The notes under the pieces are model-generated. The model was not told the DNA's origin, ran no database searches, and saw nothing but the letters and a program-made list of their open reading frames with translations. 64,000 nucleotides of DNA from Actinophytocola sp049647105 (lineage in GTDB: Bacteria > Actinomycetota > Actinomycetes > Mycobacteriales > Pseudonocardiaceae): positions 17,913 through 81,912 of the forward strand of contig NZ_JBARWZ010000147.1 in assembly GCF_049647105.1 (NCBI RefSeq), in the 5' to 3' direction. Made by a program: the position numbers and the translations under genes. Positions 17,639 to 25,317 of this stretch are shown piece after piece. Positions within the stretch are counted from its first letter, which is position 1, and each line of letters opens with the position of its first letter.

Positions 17639-18799
17639 TCAGCGGTCCATGCGCAGCGGGACATCCACCTTGAGCCGGAACATGTTCGGCTCGTGTTCCA
17701 CCGTCACCGAACCGCCGATCTCCCCTGCCCGCACCGACAGGTTGTGAAGCCCGCTACGACCACGATCCTCAGGCACCTTCGGATTCGGCTGCACATCGTC
17801 GTTGACGATCTCCAACATCGCCCGATCGTGAGACTGAAGAATCGTTATCTCACAGTGCTTCGCCTTGCTGTGCCGTAACAGGTTCGTCACGCCTTCCCGC
17901 AACACCGTCGCGAGCACCGTGCTCACCCGAACCGGCAGATCAGTGTGGTCACTGTCCAGCTTCACACTGATGTCAGCCGCCTCCAGCACCGACACCGCCG
18001 ACCGGCACTCGTCCTCCAGCGACAACTCCCGGTAGCCGGTCGCCACCGTCCGCGCGTCGGACAACGCCAGCCGGGAGATATCCAGGATCTCCAGTAACTG
18101 GTCACTCGCCTCCTGCGGCGACTTCTCCAGCAACCGATGCGTCAACTCGATCTTCAGGGTTATCGCCGAAAGGCTGTAACCAAGCAGATCATGCAGGTCA
18201 CGCGCGAACCGCAGCCGCTCACGCAACACCGCCATCCTCGCGATCTCCGCACGCGTCGACTGCACCTCGACAACCAACGCCGTCAACCTCGACAACCCGT
18301 AGACCACCAACCCCGTGGTCACCGTCGAGATCGACGTGTACAAGATGTCCACCGGCGTACCAGTGAACATCAACTGCGCAAACCCCATACTTGCGACGAT
18401 CAGCGAAAACGCCGCCCACGCCGCGACCGGCCGCAGCACCAACAGCACGCTCCCGGCCAGGAACCCCGGCATACCCACCCACGCCTGACCGAAGACCAGA
18501 ATGGGGAGGTAGACCAGACATGCCTGTGCCGCGAGGATCCCGTAGCCGAGCCGCGACCGCAGCGGCGCGTTCGACCGGCCATACCACAACAGTTGCATCA
18601 CCAGTAGCGCGACGATACAGCCGAACGACAGCACGATCTCGCCCACACCGATGGGCAGGAACAGCACGTGCAGGAACCCGATCAGGCTGATGCTGACGAA
18701 AACCGCGGTGACCACGCCGACCGCGAGACGCGGGGCGGGGAACGAGACGGTTCTGTCTCCTTCGGACGTCAGGTGTCCTGGTGTGGTGGAGGAGTCCAT
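17639..18799 (-). CDS. DesK/NarL-partner sensor histidine kinase
   Basis: 386 residues. Five or six hydrophobic segments fill residues ~25-180 (e.g. LAVGVVTAVFVSISLIGFL, ILAAQACLVYLPILVFG). A HisKA_3 dimerisation helix with the phospho-acceptor motif RDLHDLLGYSLS follows, then a C-terminal HATPase with N-box-like EGVTNLLRHSKA and G-box-like GRSGLHNL. No large extracellular sensor domain is present, so the membrane part itself or a partner should sense the signal. It converges on the response regulator gene, the usual sign of a pair when the genes are not co-directional. The start at 18799 lacks a strong ribosome site and could be slightly later. Confidence 0.9.
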   Translation of the reverse strand: MDSSTTPGHLTSEGDRTVSFPAPRLAVGVVTAVFVSISLIGFLHVLFLPIGVGEIVLSFGCIVALLVMQLLWYGRSNAPLRSRLGYGILAAQACLVYLPILVFGQAWVGMPGFLAGSVLLVLRPVAAWAAFSLIVASMGFAQLMFTGTPVDILYTSISTVTTGLVVYGLSRLTALVVEVQSTRAEIARMAVLRERLRFARDLHDLLGYSLSAITLKIELTHRLLEKSPQEASDQLLEILDISRLALSDARTVATGYRELSLEDECRSAVSVLEAADISVKLDSDHTDLPVRVSTVLATVLREGVTNLLRHSKAKHCEITILQSHDRAMLEIVNDDVQPNPKVPEDRGRSGLHNLSVRAGEIGGSVTVEHEPNMFRLKVDVPLRMDR

Positions 18800-19386
18800 G
18801 GTGGGCCCCTGTCCCGCTACCGTAATCGGGGCGCGTCCGAGGGGCGGACAACAGCTTGTATGCCCTCGTCCGCGATGGGGTGATACTGCGGTGAACGCGA
18901 AACGTACACGAGCCTAACTCCTTGCACCCGAAGGAATCCCCGTCGCACTTGTGCCATGCGACCTGTTCGCCATGCCGTTGCGACACGACGGGCGAGGTTC
19001 CCCAAGGATACGACCGGCAGATCGACGACAGCAGCGCATGCCGGGTCGCGTGCGGTGCGTCGAACCGTCATCCGGCCCACCGCCCACCGTCCCGGCACCG
19101 GTACCGATCGTCATGCCGCCCACACCCGATCCTCACCGTTCTGCCACAGAAACGCGTAGAAATGACATGCCACTGGAGAGAATAGACGATATAGGCGACC
19201 GTTGGGTAAATTGATTGCGGCGTCAACCTGGAATCGCTACCACATTTGACCAGCTCAAATAAAGCCCGAAGACGCGCGCCGTACGTTCCCACAGGGTTTT
19301 GACACTTGTCAAGGAGTTCGGAGACAGTTCCTCCGGGTTGCTGTCGCCGGGCGCGTTGACAGATGCAAAGGACTACGCCGGACGCC
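18800..19386. other. Long intergenic region with one palindrome
   Basis: 587 nt between the kinase start and the sigC stop. Short open frames here have no ribosome site and no recognisable product. The 19140-19320 part is distinctly AT-richer than its surroundings and holds a perfect palindrome TTGACA-CT-TGTCAA (19299-19312), a plausible operator. No RNA gene was recognised. Confidence 0.5.
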
Positions 19387-19962
19387 CTATCGCCTCGCCG
19401 CGGGGGTGCTCCGCAGGCCGAGTCCGAGCGCCTCGACCAGCTCCCGGCGGGCCCGCGCGACGCGGGACCTGATGGTCCCGACCGGACACCCGCAGACCTG
19501 GGCCGCCTCCGCGTACCCCATCCCGAGCACCTGCGTCAGCACGAAGGCGTCGCGCCGGTCTCCCGCCAGCGTCCTGACCGCGAGGTTGATCGATACCGTG
19601 TCGTCGATCCCCGGCAGGCCGGACATGACGCGCTCGTCGGCGGCCGCCTGCCAGTCCGCGTCGGCGGCGATCTTCGGCCGGGTCGCGGCGGCGCGGAAGT
19701 GGTCGGCGGCCACCCGGCGCGCGATGGAGAGCAGCCAGGTGCGCGCGTGGCTGCGTGCGGTGAACCGGTGTGCGCTCCCCAGCGCCCGCACGAACGTCTC
19801 CTGCGTGAGGTCCTCGGCCTCCGACGCGCCCGCCAGATAGACGAGAAACCGCCAGACGTCACGCTGCGTGCTCCGGATAAAAGCGTTCGCCGCGTCGCGG
19901 TCACCGCGCCCGGCGGCAAGTGCCAATTCGGTGATCGTCTCGTCCGCAGCTAAGTCCGCCAT
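19387..19962 (-). CDS. sigC: ECF sigma factor, SigC-like
   Basis: 191 residues from the ATG at 19962, which gives the usual SigC length; the open frame extends further upstream but without conserved sequence. Sigma region 2 spans the segment with AFIRSTQRDVWRFLVYL, DLTQETFVRALG and ARTWLLSIARRVAADH. Region 4 contains LTQVLGMGYAEAAQVCGC and PVGTIRSRVARARREL. These blocks match my recollection of Mycobacterium SigC almost residue for residue. In mycobacteria SigC is reported to drive the Rv0096-Rv0101 isonitrile lipopeptide genes and copper acquisition. Here it sits between the two biosynthetic arms and beside a divergent anti-sigma gene. No RBS is evident, and a leaderless transcript is possible. 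Confidence 0.9.
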   Translation of the reverse strand: MADLAADETITELALAAGRGDRDAANAFIRSTQRDVWRFLVYLAGASEAEDLTQETFVRALGSAHRFTARSHARTWLLSIARRVAADHFRAAATRPKIAADADWQAAADERVMSGLPGIDDTVSINLAVRTLAGDRRDAFVLTQVLGMGYAEAAQVCGCPVGTIRSRVARARRELVEALGLGLRSTPAARR

Positions 19963-20050
19963 GAATAGGACGGTACGCACCGAAATGCCGTGGCAGAACT
20001 GGTGAGAGCGCGATTCCAGCGAACCTCGTGCCGATAATTGAAGACCTGCT

Positions 20051-20078
20051 GGAACCGGGCACCGGATGTGCCCGACTA
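20051..20078 (+). promoter_or_regulatory. ECF (SigC-type) promoter of the anti-sigma gene
   Basis: GGAAC (20051-20055), a 17-nt spacer and CGACTA (20073-20078). The GTG start lies 8 nt after the -10 element, which predicts a leaderless mRNA. The same two hexamer cores and spacer length occur in front of the isonitrile synthase gene (30559-30532, minus strand). Confidence 0.75.
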
Positions 20079-20085
20079 CTAGTAC

Positions 20086-20757
20086 GTGGACTGCGAAGAA
20101 TACCGAGAAGCCCTGTCGGCCCGCCTCGACGACGAGGAGGGGCCCGGCGACACGCGACAGCCGACCGACCGCCACCTCGAGCACTGCACCGACTGCGCCC
20201 GCTGGTATGACAACGCGGCGCTGATCACCCGGCGCACCAGGACCTCGGCCGCGGTCTCATGGCCGGACGTGTCCGACGCCGTGCTGGCGCAGGTGCCCAC
20301 CGGAGCCTCCGTGACGGCCACCCGGCTGCGGGTGGCACTGGGTGTCGTCGGCACCGCACAGGGTACGACAGCCCTGGTCTCCCTCACCGGCGGCGGCGAC
20401 TACCCGACGGCGGCGTGGCATTTCGCGCTGGCGGTCGCGTTCTGCGCGGTCGCCGCCCGCCGCACGCAGCCCGCCGGGCTGGTACCGCTGCTCGGCACGT
20501 TCGTCGGCGTGCTGTCGTGGGGGTACGTGACCGGCCTCGCGACCGGCGCGACGGGGATGCTGTCGTTCCTGCTGTCCGCCGCGGGCCTCGTGCTCGTGGT
20601 GCTGCTCGGCCGCATACCGCCGTCACGACGCGGCCCGGTCCCGCCCGCGGGCGGGACGGCGCGAGTTCGCCGGGCGAGCGGCACAGACGACGAGGACGGT
20701 CCGGAAAACCGTACCCACACGGCAATTCGCCGGATCACGCCCACAAAGGCGGCATGA
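20086..20757 (+). CDS. Membrane zinc-finger anti-sigma factor (Rv0093c-like)
   Basis: 223 residues from the GTG at 20086; no ribosome site, consistent with a leaderless start. The N-terminal ~70 residues form a zf-HC2/ZAS domain: CEEYREALSARLDDEE, then the zinc motif HLEHCTDCARWYD. Four hydrophobic segments follow (roughly residues 85-185, e.g. LALGVVGTAQ region, WHFALAVAFCAVAA, LVPLLGTFVGVLSWGYV, MLSFLLSAAGLVLVVLL), and a basic tail. The gene is divergent from sigC, and the same arrangement of anti-sigma gene next to the isonitrile lipopeptide cluster is known from Mycobacterium (Rv0093c). It presumably holds SigC at the membrane. Its own SigC-type promoter would give negative feedback. Confidence 0.83.
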   Translation: MDCEEYREALSARLDDEEGPGDTRQPTDRHLEHCTDCARWYDNAALITRRTRTSAAVSWPDVSDAVLAQVPTGASVTATRLRVALGVVGTAQGTTALVSLTGGGDYPTAAWHFALAVAFCAVAARRTQPAGLVPLLGTFVGVLSWGYVTGLATGATGMLSFLLSAAGLVLVVLLGRIPPSRRGPVPPAGGTARVRRASGTDDEDGPENRTHTAIRRITPTKAA

Positions 20758-20836
20758 TCCGGCGAATTGGGCCGGGAGGTCACCCGGCCCGCATTCGTCC
20801 GGATGATGATCAGAATTCCCCCGCGATTACCCCTAG

Positions 20837-20911
20837 GAGGGCGCGCGAATAGGGTCGGTGGATGCCCGTCGTGATGCGGCGGGCGCCGCCATGCCCTGTT
20901 CGCGCGCCCTC
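20837..20911. terminator. Long-armed hairpin between convergent genes
   Basis: GAGGGCGCGCGAATAGGG (20837-20854) pairs with 20894-20911 with one mismatch; the 39-nt loop can itself fold. It separates the anti-sigma gene from the minus-strand ABC operon end. Confidence 0.75.
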
Positions 20912-21702
20912 TAACTTGCCTTGGCGAGCGGCCGCGCGCCATAGGTGACCCGGACGACCCCGTCATCGTGACGCTCCGTCGCCGCGGTCACCCCGAACAC
21001 CTCCGACAGCACCGACGGTGACAAGGCGTCGAGCACCGGGCCGCACGCCACGACCCGGCCGTGATCCAGCACGACGAGCCGGTCACAGCTGCGGACGGCG
21101 AGGTCGAGATCGTGCAGCACGGCCAGCGTGGTGACCCCGACCGAGTGCACCAGCTCCAGCAGCTCGAACCGGGCCCGGATGTCCAGGTGGTTGGTCGGCT
21201 CGTCGAGCACGAGCAGCTTCGGCTCCTGCGCGAGCGCGCGGGCGAGCAGCACCCGTTGGCGTTCGCCACCGGACAGCGACCCGTAGATCCGTTCCGCGTG
21301 GTCGGTCATCCCGGTCCGCGCGAGCGCGGAGTCCACGATCCCCCGGTCGGCACCACCCGTCCGGCCGAACATGCCGTGGTGCGGGGTGCGGCCCAGCTCG
21401 GCCACCTCCCGCACGGTCAGTCCTGGCGGGGTCGGGCTGTTCTGCAGCACCGCCGCGGTGTACCGGGCGGCCGTCCGCGCCGACATGTTCCACACATCCG
21501 TCATCGTGTCGCCGTCGCCGAGCATGACCGACCCGGTGGCCGGCCGCATCGAGCGGTAGATCGTCCGCAGCAGCGTCGACTTGCCGCTGCCGTTCGGCCC
21601 GATCAGCCCGACGAACTCCCCTGGGAGCACCTCGAGGTCGACGTCGTGCAGGATCGGCGTGCCGCCGATGTGCACGCTCACCTGCTGCACCTGGAGTTTC
21701 AT
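20911..21702 (-). CDS. FecE/FhuC-type ABC ATPase for metallophore uptake
   Basis: 263 residues. Walker A GPNGSGKST, signature LSGGERQR, Walker B LLVLDEPTNHLD and switch HD in VLHDLDLA are all intact. The subfamily is that of iron-siderophore/cobalamin importers (FepC/BtuD). Its ATG overlaps the permease stop in ATGA, and it is the last gene of the chain that begins with the isonitrile synthase. It should power import of a metal-metallophore complex through the FecCD permease encoded just upstream. Confidence 0.95.
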   Translation of the reverse strand: MKLQVQQVSVHIGGTPILHDVDLEVLPGEFVGLIGPNGSGKSTLLRTIYRSMRPATGSVMLGDGDTMTDVWNMSARTAARYTAAVLQNSPTPPGLTVREVAELGRTPHHGMFGRTGGADRGIVDSALARTGMTDHAERIYGSLSGGERQRVLLARALAQEPKLLVLDEPTNHLDIRARFELLELVHSVGVTTLAVLHDLDLAVRSCDRLVVLDHGRVVACGPVLDALSPSVLSEVFGVTAATERHDDGVVRVTYGARPLAKAS

Positions 21703-22799
21703 GTGTGTGCGAGGCTCCGATCCCGGCGCATGAGCCAGATGAAGAACGGCGCGCCGAAGAGTGCGGTCAGGATGTTCAGCGGTAGTTCGTTCGGCGGGTC
21801 GACGGTCCGCGACAGCAGGTCGACGACCACCAGGTAGATCGCCCCGACCAGAGCGGCCAATGGCAGCAGCCTGCGGTGGTCGACGCCGAAGGTGAGCCGG
21901 ACCAGGTGGGGCACCATCAGGCCGACGAAGCCGATGCCGCCCGCGACGGCGATCAGCACGCCCGCGATCAGTGAGCTGAGCAGGATCAGGAGCAGCCGCA
22001 GCCGTTTGACGTCGATGCCCAGCGCGGTCGCCGACTCGTCGCCGGTGACCAGCGCGTTGAGCTGGCGGCCGTACAGCGTGAGCAGCAGCGTCGATGCGAT
22101 GACCACGACCCCCGCCACGTGCAGATGCTCCCAGTGCGCACCGGAGACGCTGCCCAGCAGCCAGAACATGATCTGGCGCATGTTGTTCGGCTCGGTCTGC
22201 AACTGCAGGAAGTTCGTGGCCGAGGTGAACACGTAGCTCACCACGACCCCGGCGAGCACCAGCCGCACCGGGTTGAGCTTGCCGCCCTGCTGGCCGAGCA
22301 TGAACACCAGGCCGACGGCGAGCATGGCGCCGAGGAACGCGGCCCCGGACACACCGAGACCGCCGAGCGCACCAGCGCCGAGCGACATGACCGTCACGGC
22401 GCCGACCGACCCGCCCGCCGACACCCCGAGGATGAAGGGGTCGGCGAGCGGGTTGTTCACGAGCGCCTGCAGCACCACCCCGGTCACCGCGAGCCCCGCG
22501 CCCGCGAGGGCGGCGAGCAGCACCCTCGGGATCCTGAACTCCCAGATGATCTGGTCGTGGGCCGGGTTGACCTCACCGCCGAAGATGTGCGCGCTCACGA
22601 TCCGCCAGCTGTCGCCGAGCGAGAACGTGACCGAGCCGATCGCGGCGGCCGCCAGGATCACGACGACCAGGAGCGCGCCGAGGACGACAAGCGACACCGG
22701 CAGCGGCACCGCGTGCAGTGGCGCGGGCCGCGCCCCCGACCGGCTCGCCTTGGCGAGCGATCGGGAGGCGGTGCGCCTGGTGATCGGGGTGGCGGTCAT
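21699..22799 (-). CDS. FecCD-family metallophore permease
   Basis: 366 residues from the ATG at 22799, which overlaps the lipoprotein stop (ATGA). About ten membrane segments are visible, with family landmarks RIPRVLLAALAGAGLAVTGVVLQALVNNPLADPFILGVSAGGSVGA, split here as RIPRVLLAALAGAGL and NPLADPFILGVSAG, plus GGIGFVGLMVPHLVR and PPNELPLNILTALFGAPFF. Only one permease gene is present, so a homodimer is expected. Neighbours supply the ATPase and binding protein. The substrate is inferred, from operon membership, to be the isonitrile metallophore complex rather than a generic ferric siderophore. Confidence 0.94.
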   Translation of the reverse strand: MTATPITRRTASRSLAKASRSGARPAPLHAVPLPVSLVVLGALLVVVILAAAAIGSVTFSLGDSWRIVSAHIFGGEVNPAHDQIIWEFRIPRVLLAALAGAGLAVTGVVLQALVNNPLADPFILGVSAGGSVGAVTVMSLGAGALGGLGVSGAAFLGAMLAVGLVFMLGQQGGKLNPVRLVLAGVVVSYVFTSATNFLQLQTEPNNMRQIMFWLLGSVSGAHWEHLHVAGVVVIASTLLLTLYGRQLNALVTGDESATALGIDVKRLRLLLILLSSLIAGVLIAVAGGIGFVGLMVPHLVRLTFGVDHRRLLPLAALVGAIYLVVVDLLSRTVDPPNELPLNILTALFGAPFFIWLMRRDRSLAHT

Positions 22800-23830
22800 C
22801 AGAACGCTTCCGGGTGGAACGCCTTCGCGATCTCCTCGACGGCAATGGCGTTGCTGGGACCGAGGTAGATCGAGTCGGACAGGACGACGTAGCGCTTGTT
22901 CTTCGCGGCGTCCCACTGCGGGAACTGGCCGAACAGCGCCTTGGCGTCGGCGTCGGAGTCGGGCGACTGGAAGTTCACCACGATCAGCGCGTCGATGTCG
23001 GCCTTCGCGACCTGCTCCTTGCTGGGGTTGGCGAACATGTTCTCCGACGCGCCCGCGAACGCGTTGGTGACGCCCGCCTTCGCCATGATGTCGTTCCAGA
23101 TGCCGTTGTCGCCGACGGAGCTGAACGGGTCACCCATCGCCATGCCAGGGATGATCATCATCGCCTTCAGCTCGGGCTGGCCCTCGACCTTCTTCTCCAC
23201 GGCCGCGATCCGGTCCTTCGAGTCGGCGACGATCTCCTCCGCCTTCTCCGAGACGCCGAAGATCTTGCCGAGGTCGCGCAGCATGTTGTAGCTGTCCTCG
23301 ATGGTCGGCTTGTGGCTGACGGTGCCGACGTCACCACACGCGCTCTCCGGCGCGTAGGTGTTCGCGTTGATCTTCGCGAGGTCGTCGCGGGTGGCGAACC
23401 CGGCCTCGGCGCGGAACCCGCCGTCGTAGGTGGAGATCACGAAGTCCGGCGTGAGGCCGATCATCGCCTCACGCGGGATGTCCATCATCTCGTTCAGCTC
23501 GATGTCACCGGTCGGCAGCTTCTTGATCTCGTCGACGCGGCCGGGCACCTCCGAGTCGCCATAGGACTGCGCGTTGGCGACGATCTTGTCACCGAGCCCC
23601 AGCTCCAGCAGCGCGGACACCTCGGCGACCGAACCGCCGTTCATGACCACGACCCGGCTCGGCGCCTTGTCGTAGGTGTACTCCTTGCCGCAGTTGGTGA
23701 TCGTCACCGGGTACGCGCTGTCCGTGGCCTGGTCCCCGGACTCCTCGGCGGTGGTGGTCGTGGCGCACGCCGCCGTCGTGGCGAGACACAGTGCGCCGAC
23801 TGCCACCAGGACAGTCCGCTTGATGCTCAT
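22799..23830 (-). CDS. Metallophore-binding lipoprotein (FecB/PBP-III type)
   Basis: 343 residues with AGAGGAG 7 nt before the ATG. The signal peptide ends in a lipobox-like LATTAAC near residue 22, followed by a Thr/Glu-rich linker. The periplasmic-binding fold has the usual start PSRVVVMNGGSVAEVSALLELGLGD (read as PSRVVVMNG, then EVSALLELG), TPDFVISTYDG and a C-terminal YVVLSDSIYLGPSNAIAVEEI. It would capture the metal complex outside the membrane and hand it to the permease. Start and stop overlap both neighbours by 4 nt, so expression should be tightly coupled. Confidence 0.93.
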   Translation of the reverse strand: MSIKRTVLVAVGALCLATTAACATTTTAEESGDQATDSAYPVTITNCGKEYTYDKAPSRVVVMNGGSVAEVSALLELGLGDKIVANAQSYGDSEVPGRVDEIKKLPTGDIELNEMMDIPREAMIGLTPDFVISTYDGGFRAEAGFATRDDLAKINANTYAPESACGDVGTVSHKPTIEDSYNMLRDLGKIFGVSEKAEEIVADSKDRIAAVEKKVEGQPELKAMMIIPGMAMGDPFSSVGDNGIWNDIMAKAGVTNAFAGASENMFANPSKEQVAKADIDALIVVNFQSPDSDADAKALFGQFPQWDAAKNKRYVVLSDSIYLGPSNAIAVEEIAKAFHPEAF

Positions 23831-25317
23831 CGTGAGCTCCTCTGGGTGGTCGGGGCGGCAACCGGTGCCGGCGCCGCCGTGGATGGGTCTTCCGTTGGAG
23901 GTGTCTCTGCCGGGGTCGCGGGCAGCCGGTGCAGCCGCGCGTTCAGGAGGCTGGTTACGGTGGCGAGCACCGCGAGCAGCACCGCGGCGGCCGCGAACGC
24001 CGCCGCGCTGTCGTCGAACGGCACGCCGGGGTCGCCCGGGGTGGCGCCGAGCACGGTCCGGTACCAGGCCCCCGCCACGGCCACGCCGAGCGCGAGGCCG
24101 AGCTGGGTGACGGTCGTTGCCATGCCGGACGCGGCGCCAGCGTCAGCGGGCTCGACCCGGCTGAGGATCCCGGCGACGAGCGGGGTGACGACCATGCCCT
24201 GTCCTAGGCCCGCGAGTCCGATCATCACCGCGAGCAGCGCGGGCTGCGCGGACTGGGGCGCCTGCGTGATCGCCGCGCCCGCGAGCAGCACGGCGGCGAC
24301 GGTGGCGCAGCCGAGGATCGGGATGGGTGCGCGCACCCGGCTGGTCAACCACCGGTTGGCCGCCGACGCGAGCGAGAACCCGACACCGAGCGGCACGAAC
24401 ATCAGCCCGGCGACGAACGGTTCCAGCCCGAGCCCGGTCTGCAGGTAGTAGGTGAACACCAGGAACAGCCCGGAGTTCGTGGCGAACAACGCGGCGACGG
24501 TCAGCAGGCTCAGCCGCATGCCCCGTGCGCGGAACACCCTCGGCGGGAACAGCGGGGCGCCGCCCCTGGCGAGCAGTCCGCGCTGCTGGATCGCGAGCAC
24601 CGCGAACACCGCGACCGCGAGCGGCAGCCCGAGCCACAGCCACGACGGGCCGCCAGGCCCGAAGATCAGCGGCACCAGCAGCGCGGGCAGCGCGACCGTG
24701 GTCAGCGCGGCACCCGCGAGGTCGAGGCGGCTCTCCCGGTTCGCGACGCCGGACGGCAGCAGCCTGCCCAGCGCGAGGATCGCGAGCCCGATCGGCACGT
24801 TCACGAGCAGCACCGGCCGCCAGCCGAGCCCGGCGATGTCCAGGTCGACGAGGATGCCGCCGCCCGCGATGCCACTGATCACGCCGAGCCCGATCACGAC
24901 GCCGTACACGCTGACGGCCTTCGCGCGCTGCTCGGTGTCGGTCACGGTCGCCCGGATGATCGACAGGACCTGCGGCGCCATGAACGCGGCCGCGGCGCCC
25001 TGGGCGAACCTGGCCGCGATGAGCAGCTCCGCGTTCGGCGCGAGCCCGCACAGCAGCGAGGTCAGCGTGAACCCGGCGACGCCCAACAGGAACACGGTCC
25101 GGTGCCCGGCGCGGTCGCCGAGCCGCGCGCCGGTGATCAGCAGCGCGCCGAACGCGACCACGTAGGCGGCGCCGACGAACTGGATCTGGTCGAACCCGGC
25201 GTCGAGGTCGAGCTGGATCGACGGGCTCGCCACGTTCACGATGAACCCGTCGACCTGGGTCATGAAGGTGGCGGCCAGGACGGTACCGAGGCCGAGCCAT
25301 TCGCGGCGGCCGATCAT
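23827..25317 (-). CDS. MFS (DHA2, 14-TM) exporter
   Basis: 496 residues from the ATG at 25317, which overlaps the NRPS stop (ATGA) and has AAGGAAGG upstream. Landmarks are FMTQVDGFIVNVASPSIQ (motif D1 position), GARLGDRAGHRTVFLLG (motif A) and VVIGLGVISGIAGGGIL (motif C), with 14 hydrophobic segments and a Pro/Thr-rich C-tail. It lies between the NRPS and the uptake system, so its likely role is export of the newly made metallophore. That is inference from position; the family also contains drug exporters. Confidence 0.92.
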   Translation of the reverse strand: MIGRREWLGLGTVLAATFMTQVDGFIVNVASPSIQLDLDAGFDQIQFVGAAYVVAFGALLITGARLGDRAGHRTVFLLGVAGFTLTSLLCGLAPNAELLIAARFAQGAAAAFMAPQVLSIIRATVTDTEQRAKAVSVYGVVIGLGVISGIAGGGILVDLDIAGLGWRPVLLVNVPIGLAILALGRLLPSGVANRESRLDLAGAALTTVALPALLVPLIFGPGGPSWLWLGLPLAVAVFAVLAIQQRGLLARGGAPLFPPRVFRARGMRLSLLTVAALFATNSGLFLVFTYYLQTGLGLEPFVAGLMFVPLGVGFSLASAANRWLTSRVRAPIPILGCATVAAVLLAGAAITQAPQSAQPALLAVMIGLAGLGQGMVVTPLVAGILSRVEPADAGAASGMATTVTQLGLALGVAVAGAWYRTVLGATPGDPGVPFDDSAAAFAAAAVLLAVLATVTSLLNARLHRLPATPAETPPTEDPSTAAPAPVAAPTTQRSSR

